Source: Methanococcoides alaskense
GTDB lineage: Archaea; Halobacteriota; Methanosarcinia; Methanosarcinales; Methanosarcinaceae
DNA: 64,000 nt
NCBI RefSeq assembly: GCF_031454185.1
Contig: NZ_JAVDQI010000002.1
Span: forward strand, 305,191 to 369,190
Direction of reading: 5' to 3'
The notes below the pieces were generated by a model that worked only from the letters and a program-made list of their open reading frames with translations, was not told the DNA's origin and did no database searches. Of this stretch, positions 8,065 through 16,905 are shown in pieces (position 1 is the first letter of the stretch; every line of letters starts with the position of its first letter). The translations under genes and the position numbers were made by a program.

Positions 8065-9327
8065 ATGACCCTTGAACCGGTTCACATAAAGATCATGTCG
8101 GAAATGGCAGATCGCATAGGGATGTCCGCAGAAGATGATAGCACTGAAGAGCTTCCCGATCTTTTAAATATGCTCAATGAACTGGAACATGATGGGAAGT
8201 TGATACTTAGATCACTTGGAAAAACGTTCCGTTCAAAAGTGAACATCGATAACATGTCCCTTACAAATGACCCGTTCGATATAACCTATTCCTGTGATAG
8301 TGGCAGCACGAACCCCATGGCATTTAGAAGCGGGCTTTATGTGGACATCTGCCATGGTGGAATTGCATCGACGCCTTCGGACCTCGAATTGCATTCCAAA
8401 AGAACCATCGTAGCGGCAACATATTCGCCAAGCCCTCTTGTGACCATCGACACGACTTCCGGATGGGATACTTTTGATGAGGGTCAGGGACGTTCAAAGA
8501 TAGTCCGAATAGGGGCAGACCTGCTCAAAACAAGGGTGGATCGTATGGTACACAACGTTGCACTATATCTCTGTGAATCGGAGCATATTCTCTGGATGAT
8601 GGATGGTTTTGACAGCAAGGGCTTCTTCATAATGGATGGCCCGATATATCCTAAACAGTTAATGTACTGGATGGTTGTGGAATCAAATGAAGTGAGGATA
8701 AAAGAGGACCCTGTCGCAAAGAAGATCCTCCAGAACTACATTGATATCATGGACCATCACATGAAAAAAGGCATGCCTCTTATCGGGTTTGTAAAAAATC
8801 CCGAGGACATGCAGATAATGATAACGCTCAGGGACAAAAAAGGAATGAAACACCTTCCCTGGCTCAGGGATTCTCAGTTCTTTAAGAATGTTCTGTCCCT
8901 CGGAAAAAGCGATAATGGACGAAACGGTCGTTGGATAACCTATACCAACTGGTTCCTACAACCTAATCAATTCTATGAGGGCATGATAAAAAGTACATCT
9001 CCGATGTTGGACATCGACCTTCGCCATGATCACGACCCGGAGGATTACGCTATAACTTTCTTTGTGATATATGTTCCAATGCTTGATGTCCTTTTCAAAG
9101 TAGAGGCTCCCTACGGTTTCACGAAAGATGAGTCTGTACGGGACCTTATAACCCGTAAAGTTCTCTTTGATATTTCGGTCAATGGCATTCCGACAACTCT
9201 CTCGAAGGTAGATTCCCTTGCGAAGATCGGGCGGTCGGAAAAGGAGCTAGTGAAGGGTATGTTCAAAGGGCAACAGTTCGACAATACTTATAATATAGAG
9301 AGATGGGGTGACATAACAGATGAATGA
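8065..9327 (+). CDS. nurA: NurA-domain nuclease (HerA partner)
   Basis: NurA is a nuclease that works with the HerA translocase in resecting DNA double-strand breaks. This 420-residue protein has the family's features: an early acidic SGLYVDICHGG-type strand, FVIYVPMLDVLFKVEAPYG near the C-terminus, and a DGPIYP segment. The frame extends 25 codons further upstream, but the TATA box placement and lack of family-like sequence there favour the ATG at 8065. Its last 8 bases overlap herA, showing translational coupling. The pairing with a HerA ATPase is the strongest support, since NurA sequences diverge widely. Confidence 0.75.
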   Translation: MTLEPVHIKIMSEMADRIGMSAEDDSTEELPDLLNMLNELEHDGKLILRSLGKTFRSKVNIDNMSLTNDPFDITYSCDSGSTNPMAFRSGLYVDICHGGIASTPSDLELHSKRTIVAATYSPSPLVTIDTTSGWDTFDEGQGRSKIVRIGADLLKTRVDRMVHNVALYLCESEHILWMMDGFDSKGFFIMDGPIYPKQLMYWMVVESNEVRIKEDPVAKKILQNYIDIMDHHMKKGMPLIGFVKNPEDMQIMITLRDKKGMKHLPWLRDSQFFKNVLSLGKSDNGRNGRWITYTNWFLQPNQFYEGMIKSTSPMLDIDLRHDHDPEDYAITFFVIYVPMLDVLFKVEAPYGFTKDESVRDLITRKVLFDISVNGIPTTLSKVDSLAKIGRSEKELVKGMFKGQQFDNTYNIERWGDITDE

Positions 9328-11137
9328 TAATTCAGACCTGCTGGCCTATGCGAAGAGCAGTAGCATTGGAGCGGATGCACAGGATGCACCGGAGCTGACC
9401 GGTAATTTCGACTTCGAGGAATATAGTGTTGAAGTAACGCATGATACAAGTGACGTAGATGCTGCTTTCGGTATCGTGACCACAGGTTTCGAACCTCTCG
9501 AAGTCACCGAATCGGGCTCAAAGATCGCCGGCTACATCACCACTTCCCACAGAAATGTTGTGCGTCTGGGGACATACGTGATCGTTCCATATGGGGATGA
9601 GAATCTTTTTGCAAGAATATGGAAGCTTCAATATCAACAGCAGTTCGAAGTGGATGATGCAACAGAGATACATTCACGCCGTATGCTCAAAAGCAATACC
9701 ACGGCAGAACTGGACTACAAGTTCCTTGCATACCTTGAACCTATCTGTATACTATACGAACAGTCTCCGGGAAATGAAGATTCATTGACACGACGCATGG
9801 CAGACCGCATACCGCGTCCTAACACACCGATTCTGCCTGTGACGGAAAAATTGAAGATACAGACCGGTCTGAACATTCCCAGGGAAGGTATATTCCTCGG
9901 CCACTTGAGTGTCGGTGGTGAGGTCGTGCGAACCTTGGCTTCCCCTCCTACAGTGCCTTACTATCTCCGGAACGACTACTCAATGGGCGACCCATTGATA
10001 TTCAGGCATATGCTCGTTTGTGGCAGTACAGGTACCGGAAAGACATTCCTTACAAAGAACATCCTGCGCCAGTTCATGAGCCCGGATAACCGATATAATG
10101 TCCGCGATACCGGTGACGGCAGCAAGAAGAAGCTGCGTCCATGTGTGGTGATAATGGACCCGCAGGATGAATATTCACAGTTCCTTGAGGACAATCCTGA
10201 AATAACCTCTTCGGATGAGCACAACATGCACTCCGAGGACGTGGAGTTTGGTGGCGTTCCCTCCACAAAGACCTTCGTAGCTAAGGTGGATGGGCATTCA
10301 TACAATGGCAGGTCCCGTGCACAGCAAGTGGAATTCACCATTCCTTTCGAGATGGTGAGGAACAATTCCTGGCTCATAGCTGCTGCCGGACTCACAGAGC
10401 TACAGAACATCGGACTGGAACTGTTGCTTGAGGATTTCTTCAAAAGGCCGGGTGCACATACCTATGGTGGTTTCATCGACCATGTCAGTGATGAGGGGGT
10501 CAGAGGCAGTTATGTTGATAATGGTAAGGTGCATGAAGCCTCCTATGACGGTCTTGTCAGGAAGGTAAAGAACAATTCGTTCAAAAGAGTGTTCGACCAG
10601 CCAGCAACTCCTATAACCGAAATGCTTGCTGATATCTTCAAAGAGGGGCAGGTATGCGTCTTCCCTACGGAATATATCTCCAGTACGAGGATACGTGATC
10701 TCATCACCTTGACCCTTATGACCGTAGCTGTGGATAACAAATTGAACACATCGGGTGATACGGTGGTAAAGGAAACTCCTCTGATACTTGTGCTGGATGA
10801 AGCTCACCGTTATCTTGCAAGAGGCTCGGGGGAACATTCAAAACGCATAATATCCAAGTTCGCAGATGCTGCCCGTCAGGGGCGTAAAGAGGGACTCGGT
10901 TTGTTCCTTATCACACAGGACCCTCAGGATATCGATGATACCGTGTTCAAGCAGATAAATTCCAGGGTTATACTGAACCTTTCCAATGATGCTGCGATAA
11001 GTGCCATGAAAGTGAAGAAAGAGTATGAGGCGCGTATCCCTTACCTCAAAAAAGGGCAAATGATCATACAGAGTCCGGATAACAGTGATATTGTGGAGAT
11101 AATTGGCCTTTCAAGTTGTGTTGTGAAGCACGTTTGA
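9320..11137 (+). CDS. herA: HerA-family DNA translocase (DUF87 ATPase)
   Basis: HerA is a hexameric FtsK/HerA-type ATPase that pumps DNA and stimulates NurA. The 605-residue protein has an N-terminal HAS-barrel (residues about 40-160), Walker A GSTGTGKT near 235, Walker B LILVLDEAHRYLA, and a sensor region FLITQDPQDIDDTVFKQINSRV. It overlaps nurA by 8 bp. No mre11 or rad50 gene lies within this window, although archaeal herA-nurA pairs are often linked to them. Confidence 0.9.
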   Translation: MNDNSDLLAYAKSSSIGADAQDAPELTGNFDFEEYSVEVTHDTSDVDAAFGIVTTGFEPLEVTESGSKIAGYITTSHRNVVRLGTYVIVPYGDENLFARIWKLQYQQQFEVDDATEIHSRRMLKSNTTAELDYKFLAYLEPICILYEQSPGNEDSLTRRMADRIPRPNTPILPVTEKLKIQTGLNIPREGIFLGHLSVGGEVVRTLASPPTVPYYLRNDYSMGDPLIFRHMLVCGSTGTGKTFLTKNILRQFMSPDNRYNVRDTGDGSKKKLRPCVVIMDPQDEYSQFLEDNPEITSSDEHNMHSEDVEFGGVPSTKTFVAKVDGHSYNGRSRAQQVEFTIPFEMVRNNSWLIAAAGLTELQNIGLELLLEDFFKRPGAHTYGGFIDHVSDEGVRGSYVDNGKVHEASYDGLVRKVKNNSFKRVFDQPATPITEMLADIFKEGQVCVFPTEYISSTRIRDLITLTLMTVAVDNKLNTSGDTVVKETPLILVLDEAHRYLARGSGEHSKRIISKFADAARQGRKEGLGLFLITQDPQDIDDTVFKQINSRVILNLSNDAAISAMKVKKEYEARIPYLKKGQMIIQSPDNSDIVEIIGLSSCVVKHV

Positions 11138-11209
11138 GGGGATTATCTCCTCAACTCCGATATATATATATACAGGTAATACGTAGGGGGAGCTACTCAC
11201 ACATACTGT

Positions 11210-11283
11210 GGGCCGGTAGCTTAGTCAGGCAGAGCGATGGACTCTTAATCCATCGGCCGAGGGTTCAAATCCCTTCCGGCCCG
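11210..11283 (+). tRNA. tRNA-Lys (CUU anticodon)
   Basis: A complete 74-nt cloverleaf: acceptor GGGCCGG pairs with CCGGCCC, discriminator G, anticodon stem ATGGA/TCCAT around loop CTCTTAA (CTT at 11244-11246), and T-loop TTCAAAT. CCA is not encoded. A (TA)n TATA box at about 11158-11173 gives a start some 20 nt before the mature 5' end. Confidence 0.95.
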
Positions 11284-11457
11284 CTTAATTCATGTGGGTT
11301 TTTTTATCTTTGTTCCATAAAGTTATAGTCATCATTTTTCATATTACAATTACCAATACGTATAGTTGTTACATCCCGTTATGGCATATTGTTATAATAT
11401 ATCGTTGTTTATGTAGAACGAAATTCCTTTGAATTCTTTTCAACTAAGGTGAGAACA

Positions 11458-11628
11458 ATGCCAAAAGTAAGTGTTGACATCCCCCGGGAATTGCTTGCCG
11501 ATCTTAACAAGCACGTTGGCGATGATAAAAAGTTCGTGAACCAGTCCGATGCCATCCGTACAGCTATCAGGAAGATGCTGGATATGATGGATGATATCGA
11601 CAGGCGACACGGCAGGATGGATGATTGA
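11458..11628 (+). CDS. Ribbon-helix-helix (CopG-like) small DNA-binding protein
   Basis: This 56-residue gene starts MPKVSVDIPRELLADLNKHV, a beta strand plus helix A of the ribbon-helix-helix fold, and continues NQSDAIRTAIRKML, the second helix. It ends in an acidic/basic tail. It would act as a dimeric or tetrameric transcriptional repressor with an unknown target. AAGGTGA lies 5 nt before the ATG, a near-perfect Shine-Dalgarno. It sits alone between tRNA-Lys and a convergent epimerase-like gene, so it is not obviously the antitoxin of an adjacent toxin. Confidence 0.8.
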   Translation: MPKVSVDIPRELLADLNKHVGDDKKFVNQSDAIRTAIRKMLDMMDDIDRRHGRMDD

Positions 11629-11693
11629 AGCCGATCATCTGAATAGTTATAGACATCTGTGGTTGGGATCCAAGTTCACTGATCATAACAGTT

Positions 11694-12467
11694 TCAGAGC
11701 TGCTTTAGAAACTCAATGCTCTTTCTTCCTTCCTCGAGATCGCTCAGTTCGGTCACCATTCTTCCCTTATACTTTTCCAATCCCTTTTTCACATATTCCC
11801 AGTTGACAGTTCCACTGCCTGTGGGCAGATGTTCGTCCCTTTTTCCCATGTTGTCATGGATATGGACATGAATTATCTTATTGATGCATTTATCCAGGAA
11901 TCCTTCGAGCATTGCAGTGGTATTGGCATGCCCGACATCCAGTGTCATTCCTACATTATCCCTGTCGATATCTGAAAGCATCCTGAGCATCTCTTCGGGT
12001 TCCTTGCCGAATATCTTGGGGAAGTCTGGCATGTTCTCAACAGCCATGGATATCCCATATTCATCAGCAGTATCACATAGTTCCTGTATGGACCTTATGT
12101 TCATCTCCCACGCCTTCTCAGGTATCTTTCCACCATAGGGGGACATATATCCGGGGTGAACTACTGCGATCTCAACAAGGTCAGAGGCAAGGGTCAGGTA
12201 ATTTTTCATCTGCCTGAGCACCTCGGCATGTATGCCAGGATTAAGCCCTGCTATGTTCATGTCAGAGAACGGCATATGCATTGTGAGGTACAGGTTGGTC
12301 GTCTCGAGGACTTCCTCTATCCTATGCCGGTTCTCACTGGTTATGCACTGGCTTCCTTCCTGAACCATCTCCCATCCGGTATATCCGATCTCTTCTAGCT
12401 CATATACCCACTCGAAAGGGTCGCTAAGGACGGAATTTGAGGAAAAGCTCAGATTGTCGATGTTCAT
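11694..12467 (-). CDS. Sugar phosphate isomerase/epimerase-like TIM barrel (AP endonuclease 2 family)
   Basis: This 257-residue protein of the xylose-isomerase-like TIM-barrel superfamily is shared by sugar epimerases and endonuclease IV. Metal-site segments are visible: HMPF (strand 2), VVHPGYMSP, VENMPD (Glu), TLDVGHANT (Asp-His) and HVHIHDN followed by the C-terminal TELSD. The substrate cannot be deduced. The sequence is too diverged from Nfo to call it a DNA-repair enzyme. It is followed upstream on the same strand, at 9 nt, by UPF0201 and then UPF0200, so the three probably form one operon. Confidence 0.75.
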   Translation of the reverse strand: MNIDNLSFSSNSVLSDPFEWVYELEEIGYTGWEMVQEGSQCITSENRHRIEEVLETTNLYLTMHMPFSDMNIAGLNPGIHAEVLRQMKNYLTLASDLVEIAVVHPGYMSPYGGKIPEKAWEMNIRSIQELCDTADEYGISMAVENMPDFPKIFGKEPEEMLRMLSDIDRDNVGMTLDVGHANTTAMLEGFLDKCINKIIHVHIHDNMGKRDEHLPTGSGTVNWEYVKKGLEKYKGRMVTELSDLEEGRKSIEFLKQL

Positions 12468-12476
12468 GCCAACACC

Positions 12477-12917
12477 TTATAGCTCTGGCATGTCCGGCTC
12501 AAAGAGGGGAACTCCATCTTCGGTAGGTGGTGTCAGCCACTCCATGAGAATGTCCATTGCTTCTTCATTATCGGCATTTATCTCGATCTGCATGGAGCCG
12601 AGGGTTTCTTCCTTTGGCGGAAAGTTCAGTCTTCCGATGGTAGCAACTTGCTTGTTGATCATAAAGAAGGTCTTTTCAGGCTCTCCCCATCTGTTCTTCT
12701 GTAACTGGGTACGAGCGGTGTCAATGATCCTCTCTGTTCTGAAAAGAGCGTATATGTTCTTCAGTGAATTGATATCTCCTTCTCCTTCAAGGAAATTGCC
12801 ATATTTCCTCTCATGCATCTCGAGCTCTATTTCCGGGAACATGTTCCCGGCAGCTCTGGCTACTTTGTCCTGATCTTCTGTAGGATTGACAATAACACTT
12901 AACCTGACGTTTATCAT
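12477..12917 (-). CDS. UPF0201 (DUF54) RNA-binding-like protein
   Basis: The 146-residue protein matches the archaeal UPF0201/DUF54 family in length and motif order: an N-terminal VNPTEDQDKV strand-helix, a central ALFRTERIIDTAR, and an acidic C-terminus containing DNEEAMDILMEWLTP. The family has a ribosomal L5/exosome-like fold by published structures, and its role is unresolved. The start overlaps the end of the UPF0200 gene by 4 bp (ATGA-type overlap), which is translational coupling. Confidence 0.85.
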   Translation of the reverse strand: MINVRLSVIVNPTEDQDKVARAAGNMFPEIELEMHERKYGNFLEGEGDINSLKNIYALFRTERIIDTARTQLQKNRWGEPEKTFFMINKQVATIGRLNFPPKEETLGSMQIEINADNEEAMDILMEWLTPPTEDGVPLFEPDMPEL

Positions 12918-13453
12918 GCTTGCTCCAGGATCGTATTTATCTTCTCTTTGAACTCTTCGATGGTGCCTATGTTATCAACTGTGACATTGGCTACTTTGAT
13001 AGCTTCTGCAAGTCCCCATCCAAGTTCGCGCTCATCCCTTTGCTTCAGGGCTTCGATATCGGTCATGTCATCGCTTCTTCCACGACTTGTAACTCTTTCA
13101 AACCGCAATTCCAGAGGTGCATCGATGAAAACAAGGGTAAAGTCCTCTCCGAAGTGTTCCTTGAAGAAAACCACTTCTGCAATGCCTCTTACTCCGTCAA
13201 CCACAACAAGTTCTTTGCCCAGGGCCTCTATCATTGGAACGCAGCGTTTGGCAACTGCATCCATTCCTTCCTTTGCTCTAAGGTCGTTCGCAACACCGCC
13301 TGTATTACTATCGTTCGGTTCAAGTCCTCTCTTTTTCACTTCTTCGCGTATGACATTGCCCATGTTAACAACATCGACATTTGAATCGACTATTACTTCG
13401 GATGCTACGGATTTTCCTGATGCTGGCATTCCTACAAAAGCTATGATCTTTAT
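12914..13453 (-). CDS. UPF0200 nucleotide kinase-like protein (probable AUA start)
   Basis: This dephospho-CoA/adenylate kinase-like P-loop protein has GMPASGKS as Walker A, a DGVRG segment and an R-x-RSD lid. Members normally begin M-K-I-I-A-F-V-G-M-P-x-S-G-K. Here the first ATG (13429) is the Met inside the P-loop, which would delete the first beta strand. The upstream codons still encode K-I-I-A-F-V-G, and the codon at the expected initiator position is ATA (13453), preceded by AGGAAGTG at good spacing. No ATG, GTG or TTG exists between the upstream stop and 13429. I therefore place the start at the ATA and treat this as inference. It is co-directional and coupled with UPF0201. Confidence 0.75.
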   Translation of the reverse strand: MKIIAFVGMPASGKSVASEVIVDSNVDVVNMGNVIREEVKKRGLEPNDSNTGGVANDLRAKEGMDAVAKRCVPMIEALGKELVVVDGVRGIAEVVFFKEHFGEDFTLVFIDAPLELRFERVTSRGRSDDMTDIEALKQRDERELGWGLAEAIKVANVTVDNIGTIEEFKEKINTILEQA

Positions 13454-13554
13454 TTTAGCACTTCCTGCAATGGTTATACGTGTAGTTCTCTTATTATACT
13501 ACATTTGTATGGATTATAGTATACTTAGGGTGAATGGAACTGTCAAGTATTTGA

Positions 13555-13564
13555 TTTTATATAT
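13555..13564 (+). promoter_or_regulatory. TATA box of dus
   Basis: TTTTATATAT is centred 30 nt before the ATG at 13590, supporting a leaderless start there rather than at the in-frame ATG at 13569. Confidence 0.5.
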
Positions 13565-13589
13565 CAGTATGTCTTTGTGTGAACTGAAC

Positions 13590-14546
13590 ATGAGACTTGG
13601 CAGAGTTGACCTTCCCGGAGACCTTTTGCTTGCACCATTGGCTGAGGTGACTAATCTTGCATTTCGTCTCATGTGTAAGAAATATGGTGCATCCCTTTGT
13701 TTTTCCGAAATGATAAGTTCGGAAGCTGTTGTGCATGGAAATGACAGTTCCGTTCTGCGTGGGATGACATGTGATGAAGAGCGTCCTTTCGCTGTGCAGT
13801 TGTTCGGCAATTCTCCGGACGTGGTCACGGAAGCTGCACTTGTTCTCGAAGACCTGTTCCATCCGGCTATAATAGATATCAATCTTGGATGTCCGGCTCC
13901 GGTGATCACTAATGCAGGGTGTGGTTCTGCATTGCTTGATTCTCCTGAACGTGTTAGCGATATACTCTCAACTCTTTGTGAAGGGTTGGATACTCCTGTA
14001 ACCGCAAAGATACGTGTACTGGAAAGCCCTGCAGCCACTCTTGATATCGCACACAGGCTTGAGGATGCAGGGGTTTGTGGTATCACTGTCCACGGGAGGA
14101 CCCGCGAACAGGGTTATAGCGGGACTGCTGACCATAGTTATGCAAAGCTTATCAAAGAAGAGCTTTCCATTCCGGTGATATCCAATGGCGATATAAGGGA
14201 TGGGGTGTCCGCTGAAAAGGTGCTGGAATATACAGGATGTGACGGATTGATGATAGGCAGGGCTGCAATGGGTGACCCTCACGTGTTCCATCGTATATCA
14301 CGATATTTGGATGATGGTGAGGTTCTCGAGTGTGGATGTGAGCAGAAAAGAGATGACCTTCTGGAATATCTCGATCTTCTGGAAAAGTTCGACCTGTCCT
14401 CGCATATTAATTTGAAAGCACATGTCCAGTGGTTCACAAGGGGGTTGAAGGGAAGTCGAAGGATGCGTTCCGAGATCGGATATGCGGATTCACGAGATTC
14501 CATTGTAGAATTTGTTCAGAATATGTGTGAAAAAGAATTTGTGTGA
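13590..14546 (+). CDS. dus: tRNA-dihydrouridine synthase
   Basis: This FMN-dependent Dus-family reductase converts tRNA uridines to dihydrouridine. It has the flavin TIM-barrel opening LLLAPLAEVTNLAFR, the substrate/catalytic segment INLGCPAPVITNAGCGSALL (catalytic Cys follows LG), the phosphate-binding VHGRTREQGYSG, and NGDIRDG plus GLMIGRAAMGDPHVF. It is 318 residues long. The reading frame is open for hundreds of bases upstream across the antisense of UPF0200, but that part has no family similarity. Start 13590 is favoured by the TATA spacing. Confidence 0.92.
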   Translation: MRLGRVDLPGDLLLAPLAEVTNLAFRLMCKKYGASLCFSEMISSEAVVHGNDSSVLRGMTCDEERPFAVQLFGNSPDVVTEAALVLEDLFHPAIIDINLGCPAPVITNAGCGSALLDSPERVSDILSTLCEGLDTPVTAKIRVLESPAATLDIAHRLEDAGVCGITVHGRTREQGYSGTADHSYAKLIKEELSIPVISNGDIRDGVSAEKVLEYTGCDGLMIGRAAMGDPHVFHRISRYLDDGEVLECGCEQKRDDLLEYLDLLEKFDLSSHINLKAHVQWFTRGLKGSRRMRSEIGYADSRDSIVEFVQNMCEKEFV

Positions 14547-14671
14547 TATTTGGTTTATTTTTATATTATTCCCATGTATATACGTGTTATTGTCTAACAT
14601 GGTCTTTGCAGTTTGTTTTTGAGCAAATATGAGTGATTTTTTTGAGAACTTTGTTCGATCAATTCACCAAA

Positions 14672-14883
14672 AGACTAAATAAGATTAGGATTGTACACAA
14701 TTAAACGTTGCATTTAGACTACCATCTATATTTTTGGCAGTTGATGTATGTGGAGGAACAGTCACCTCCACGGTGGTAACTTTTTTGCCGATCCCTCTTG
14801 GCTATCAATGCGTTACCATCTGAAAAACACTCTGACTGCTATTATCGTACAATTATACACGCACTGTCATAGGAGAATAATAC
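14672..14883 (+). promoter_or_regulatory. Promoter and structured leader of the por operon
   Basis: A TATA-like GACTAAATAAGAT (14672-14684) predicts transcription from about 14705, leaving a leader of roughly 175 nt before porC. It contains a 6-bp stem TGGAGG/CCTCCA (14751-14756 with 14765-14770) and a longer-range 7-bp pairing TGGTAAC/GTTACCA (14774-14780 with 14812-14818). I do not recognise a known riboswitch class and see no TPP consensus. The stretch 14547-14671 shows nothing I can name. Confidence 0.45.
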
Positions 14884-15426
14884 ATGAAAGAAATACGAAT
14901 ACACGGTAGGGGTGGACAGGGCTCCGTTACTGCTGCTGAATTGCTTGCGGTTGCAGCTTTCGCTGATGGAAAGTTCAGCCAGGCTTTTCCAGCATTTGGT
15001 GTCGAGCGCCGTGGTGCACCTGTTCAGGCATTCACCAGGATCAATGACGACCCAATCAGGCTAAGGGCACAGGTATACGAGCCAGACTATGTTATCGTTC
15101 AGGACCCGACCCTTCTTGAAGTGGTCAGTGTAGAGAGCGGTGCAAAAGATGATGGTGTTATTCTTATTAACAGTGACTTTGAGCCGGAACATTTCGATCT
15201 TAACACAAATGCAAAGATCATGACCGTCAACGCTACGAAGATCGCTCTTGACATCATCGGCAGACCTATTGTTAACACTGTTCTTTTAGGTGCTTTCGCC
15301 GGTGCTTCCGGTCTTATCGATCCGGAATCCATTAAGGATGCTGTTAAGGAGCGTTTCCCGGGTAAAGTCGGTGAAAAGAACGCAGAGGCTATCCAGAAAG
15401 CTTACGATATGATGACGGAGGCTTAA
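14884..15426 (+). CDS. porC: Pyruvate:ferredoxin oxidoreductase, gamma subunit
   Basis: The 180-residue gamma subunit of the four-subunit archaeal pyruvate ferredoxin oxidoreductase starts with IRIHGRGGQGSVTAAELLA, the family hallmark, and continues GVERRGAPVQAFTRI. The complex makes acetyl-CoA from pyruvate or, in autotrophic growth, pyruvate from acetyl-CoA, using reduced ferredoxin. AGGAG precedes the ATG. The order gamma-delta-alpha-beta is as in other Methanosarcina por operons, and the genes are spaced by 3 nt, 0 nt and a 4-bp overlap. Confidence 0.92.
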   Translation: MKEIRIHGRGGQGSVTAAELLAVAAFADGKFSQAFPAFGVERRGAPVQAFTRINDDPIRLRAQVYEPDYVIVQDPTLLEVVSVESGAKDDGVILINSDFEPEHFDLNTNAKIMTVNATKIALDIIGRPIVNTVLLGAFAGASGLIDPESIKDAVKERFPGKVGEKNAEAIQKAYDMMTEA

Positions 15427-15429
15427 CTT

Positions 15430-15690
15430 ATGACAATTACACTAGGCGGCGTTTGTGAACCAGGCTCCACTCTTGTCAACAAGACCGGTGGCTGGAGAAC
15501 ATTCAGACCAGTTTTCGATTATGACAAATGCATCAAATGCAAACTCTGTGAGCTCCTTTGTCCGGACATGTCTGTCAATCCAAGGGATGACGGTTTCTTT
15601 GAGTTCAACTACGATTTCTGCAAAGGGTGCGGTATTTGTGCGAACGAATGTCCAAAGAACGCTATTGAGATGGTTCTGGAGGAGAAATAA
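15430..15690 (+). CDS. porD: Pyruvate:ferredoxin oxidoreductase, delta subunit
   Basis: This 86-residue ferredoxin-like subunit carries two [4Fe-4S] motifs, CIKCKLCELLCP (about residues 34-45) and CKGCGICANECP (about 64-75). It passes electrons between the TPP-containing core and ferredoxin. It begins 3 nt after porC and its stop directly abuts porA. Confidence 0.95.
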   Translation: MTITLGGVCEPGSTLVNKTGGWRTFRPVFDYDKCIKCKLCELLCPDMSVNPRDDGFFEFNYDFCKGCGICANECPKNAIEMVLEEK

Positions 15691-16905
15691 ATGAAACGAA
15701 ATTTTGAGGATGACAAGAAGAATATGGTCGTTGTTGAAGGATCGTATGCTGTTGCAGACGCTGTAAAGGCATGCAGGCCAAATGTCATTTCCGCATATCC
15801 TATTACACCACAGACCCATATTGTAGAGGATCTCTCCCAGTTCATTGCTGACGGCGAGATACCAAACTGTGAGTACCTCAATGTGGAATCCGAGTTCTCC
15901 GCAATTTCCGCACTTGTCGGTTCTTCCGCAGCAGGTGCAAGGAGTTACTCTGCGACCACTTCCCAGGGTCTTGAACTTATGCACGAGGTTCTGTTCAACG
16001 TCGCAGGTATGAGGTTACCTGTTGTAATGACCGTTGTGAACAGGGCTGTAAGTGCTCCTATTAACATCTGGAACGACCAACAGGATTCCATTTCCCAGAG
16101 GGATACCGGATGGATACAGCTTCACGCAGAGGATACTCAGGAAGCAGCTGACATGACCGCACAGGCATTCAAGATCGCTGAAGATCCGGATGTCATGCTT
16201 CCGGTATTGGCATGTATGGATGGTTTTATCCTGTCACATGTCTATGAACCTGTGATCCTCCTTGATGAAGACCTCGTAGCAGAATATCTGCCAGCCTTTG
16301 AGCCAGAGTTCAAGCTCGACCCGAAGAACCCTAAGACCTTCGGTGCTTTCGCAGATCCTCATTCCTACACTGAGTTCAGATATCTGCAGCAGCAGGCAAT
16401 GAACAAGGCATTGAAGACAATAGAAGATGCTGCAGATGAGTTCTATGATCTCTTTGGCAGACACTATGGTGGTCTTATTGACACATACGAGACAGAAGAT
16501 GCTGATATCATTCTCATGGCAATGGGCTCTATTGTTGGTACCATCAAGGATGTAGTTGACAAGCTCAGGGCACAGGGTGTCAAGGTAGGTGTCTTAAAGG
16601 TACGGTCTTTCCGTCCGTTCCCTGCAGAAGCTATTAAGAACGCTATCAAGGGCGCTAAAGTAATTGTTGCACTGGACAAGAACATCTCCCTTGGTCTTAA
16701 TGAGGGTGCACTGTTCACCGAGACAAAGGGAAGTTTGTACAACACAAACGTCAATATTCCTATAATCGGTTTCATGATAGGTCATGGGGGTCGTGATATC
16801 CCAATGAGCACCATGGAAGCCATCGTTGACGAAGCAAAGAAAGTAATTGATTCAGGTATCACTGTCGAAAGTCAGTTCACCGACCTGAAGGAGGAATTGT
16901 TATGA
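15691..16905 (+). CDS. porA: Pyruvate:ferredoxin oxidoreductase, alpha subunit
   Basis: The 404-residue alpha subunit has the pyrimidine-binding domain at the N-terminus (SAYPITPQTHIVEDL, then SATTSQGLELMHEVL), a middle WIQLHAEDTQEAADM segment, and the C-terminal transketolase-C-like domain (VGVLKVRSFRPFPAEAI). GGAGG ends 8 nt before the ATG at 15691. An alternative Met at residue 15 would still keep the core, but the ribosome-binding site favours the longer form. The 3' end overlaps porB by 4 bp. Confidence 0.95.
   Translation: MKRNFEDDKKNMVVVEGSYAVADAVKACRPNVISAYPITPQTHIVEDLSQFIADGEIPNCEYLNVESEFSAISALVGSSAAGARSYSATTSQGLELMHEVLFNVAGMRLPVVMTVVNRAVSAPINIWNDQQDSISQRDTGWIQLHAEDTQEAADMTAQAFKIAEDPDVMLPVLACMDGFILSHVYEPVILLDEDLVAEYLPAFEPEFKLDPKNPKTFGAFADPHSYTEFRYLQQQAMNKALKTIEDAADEFYDLFGRHYGGLIDTYETEDADIILMAMGSIVGTIKDVVDKLRAQGVKVGVLKVRSFRPFPAEAIKNAIKGAKVIVALDKNISLGLNEGALFTETKGSLYNTNVNIPIIGFMIGHGGRDIPMSTMEAIVDEAKKVIDSGITVESQFTDLKEELL

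Noticed and set aside
12948..13589. Long upstream extension of the Dus frame on the plus strand
   Set aside because: It is antisense to UPF0200 and has no Dus similarity. The TATA box at 13555 places the start at 13590.
14744..14779. An 11-codon frame in the por leader as a leader peptide
   Set aside because: No ribosome-binding site; noted only as part of the structured leader.
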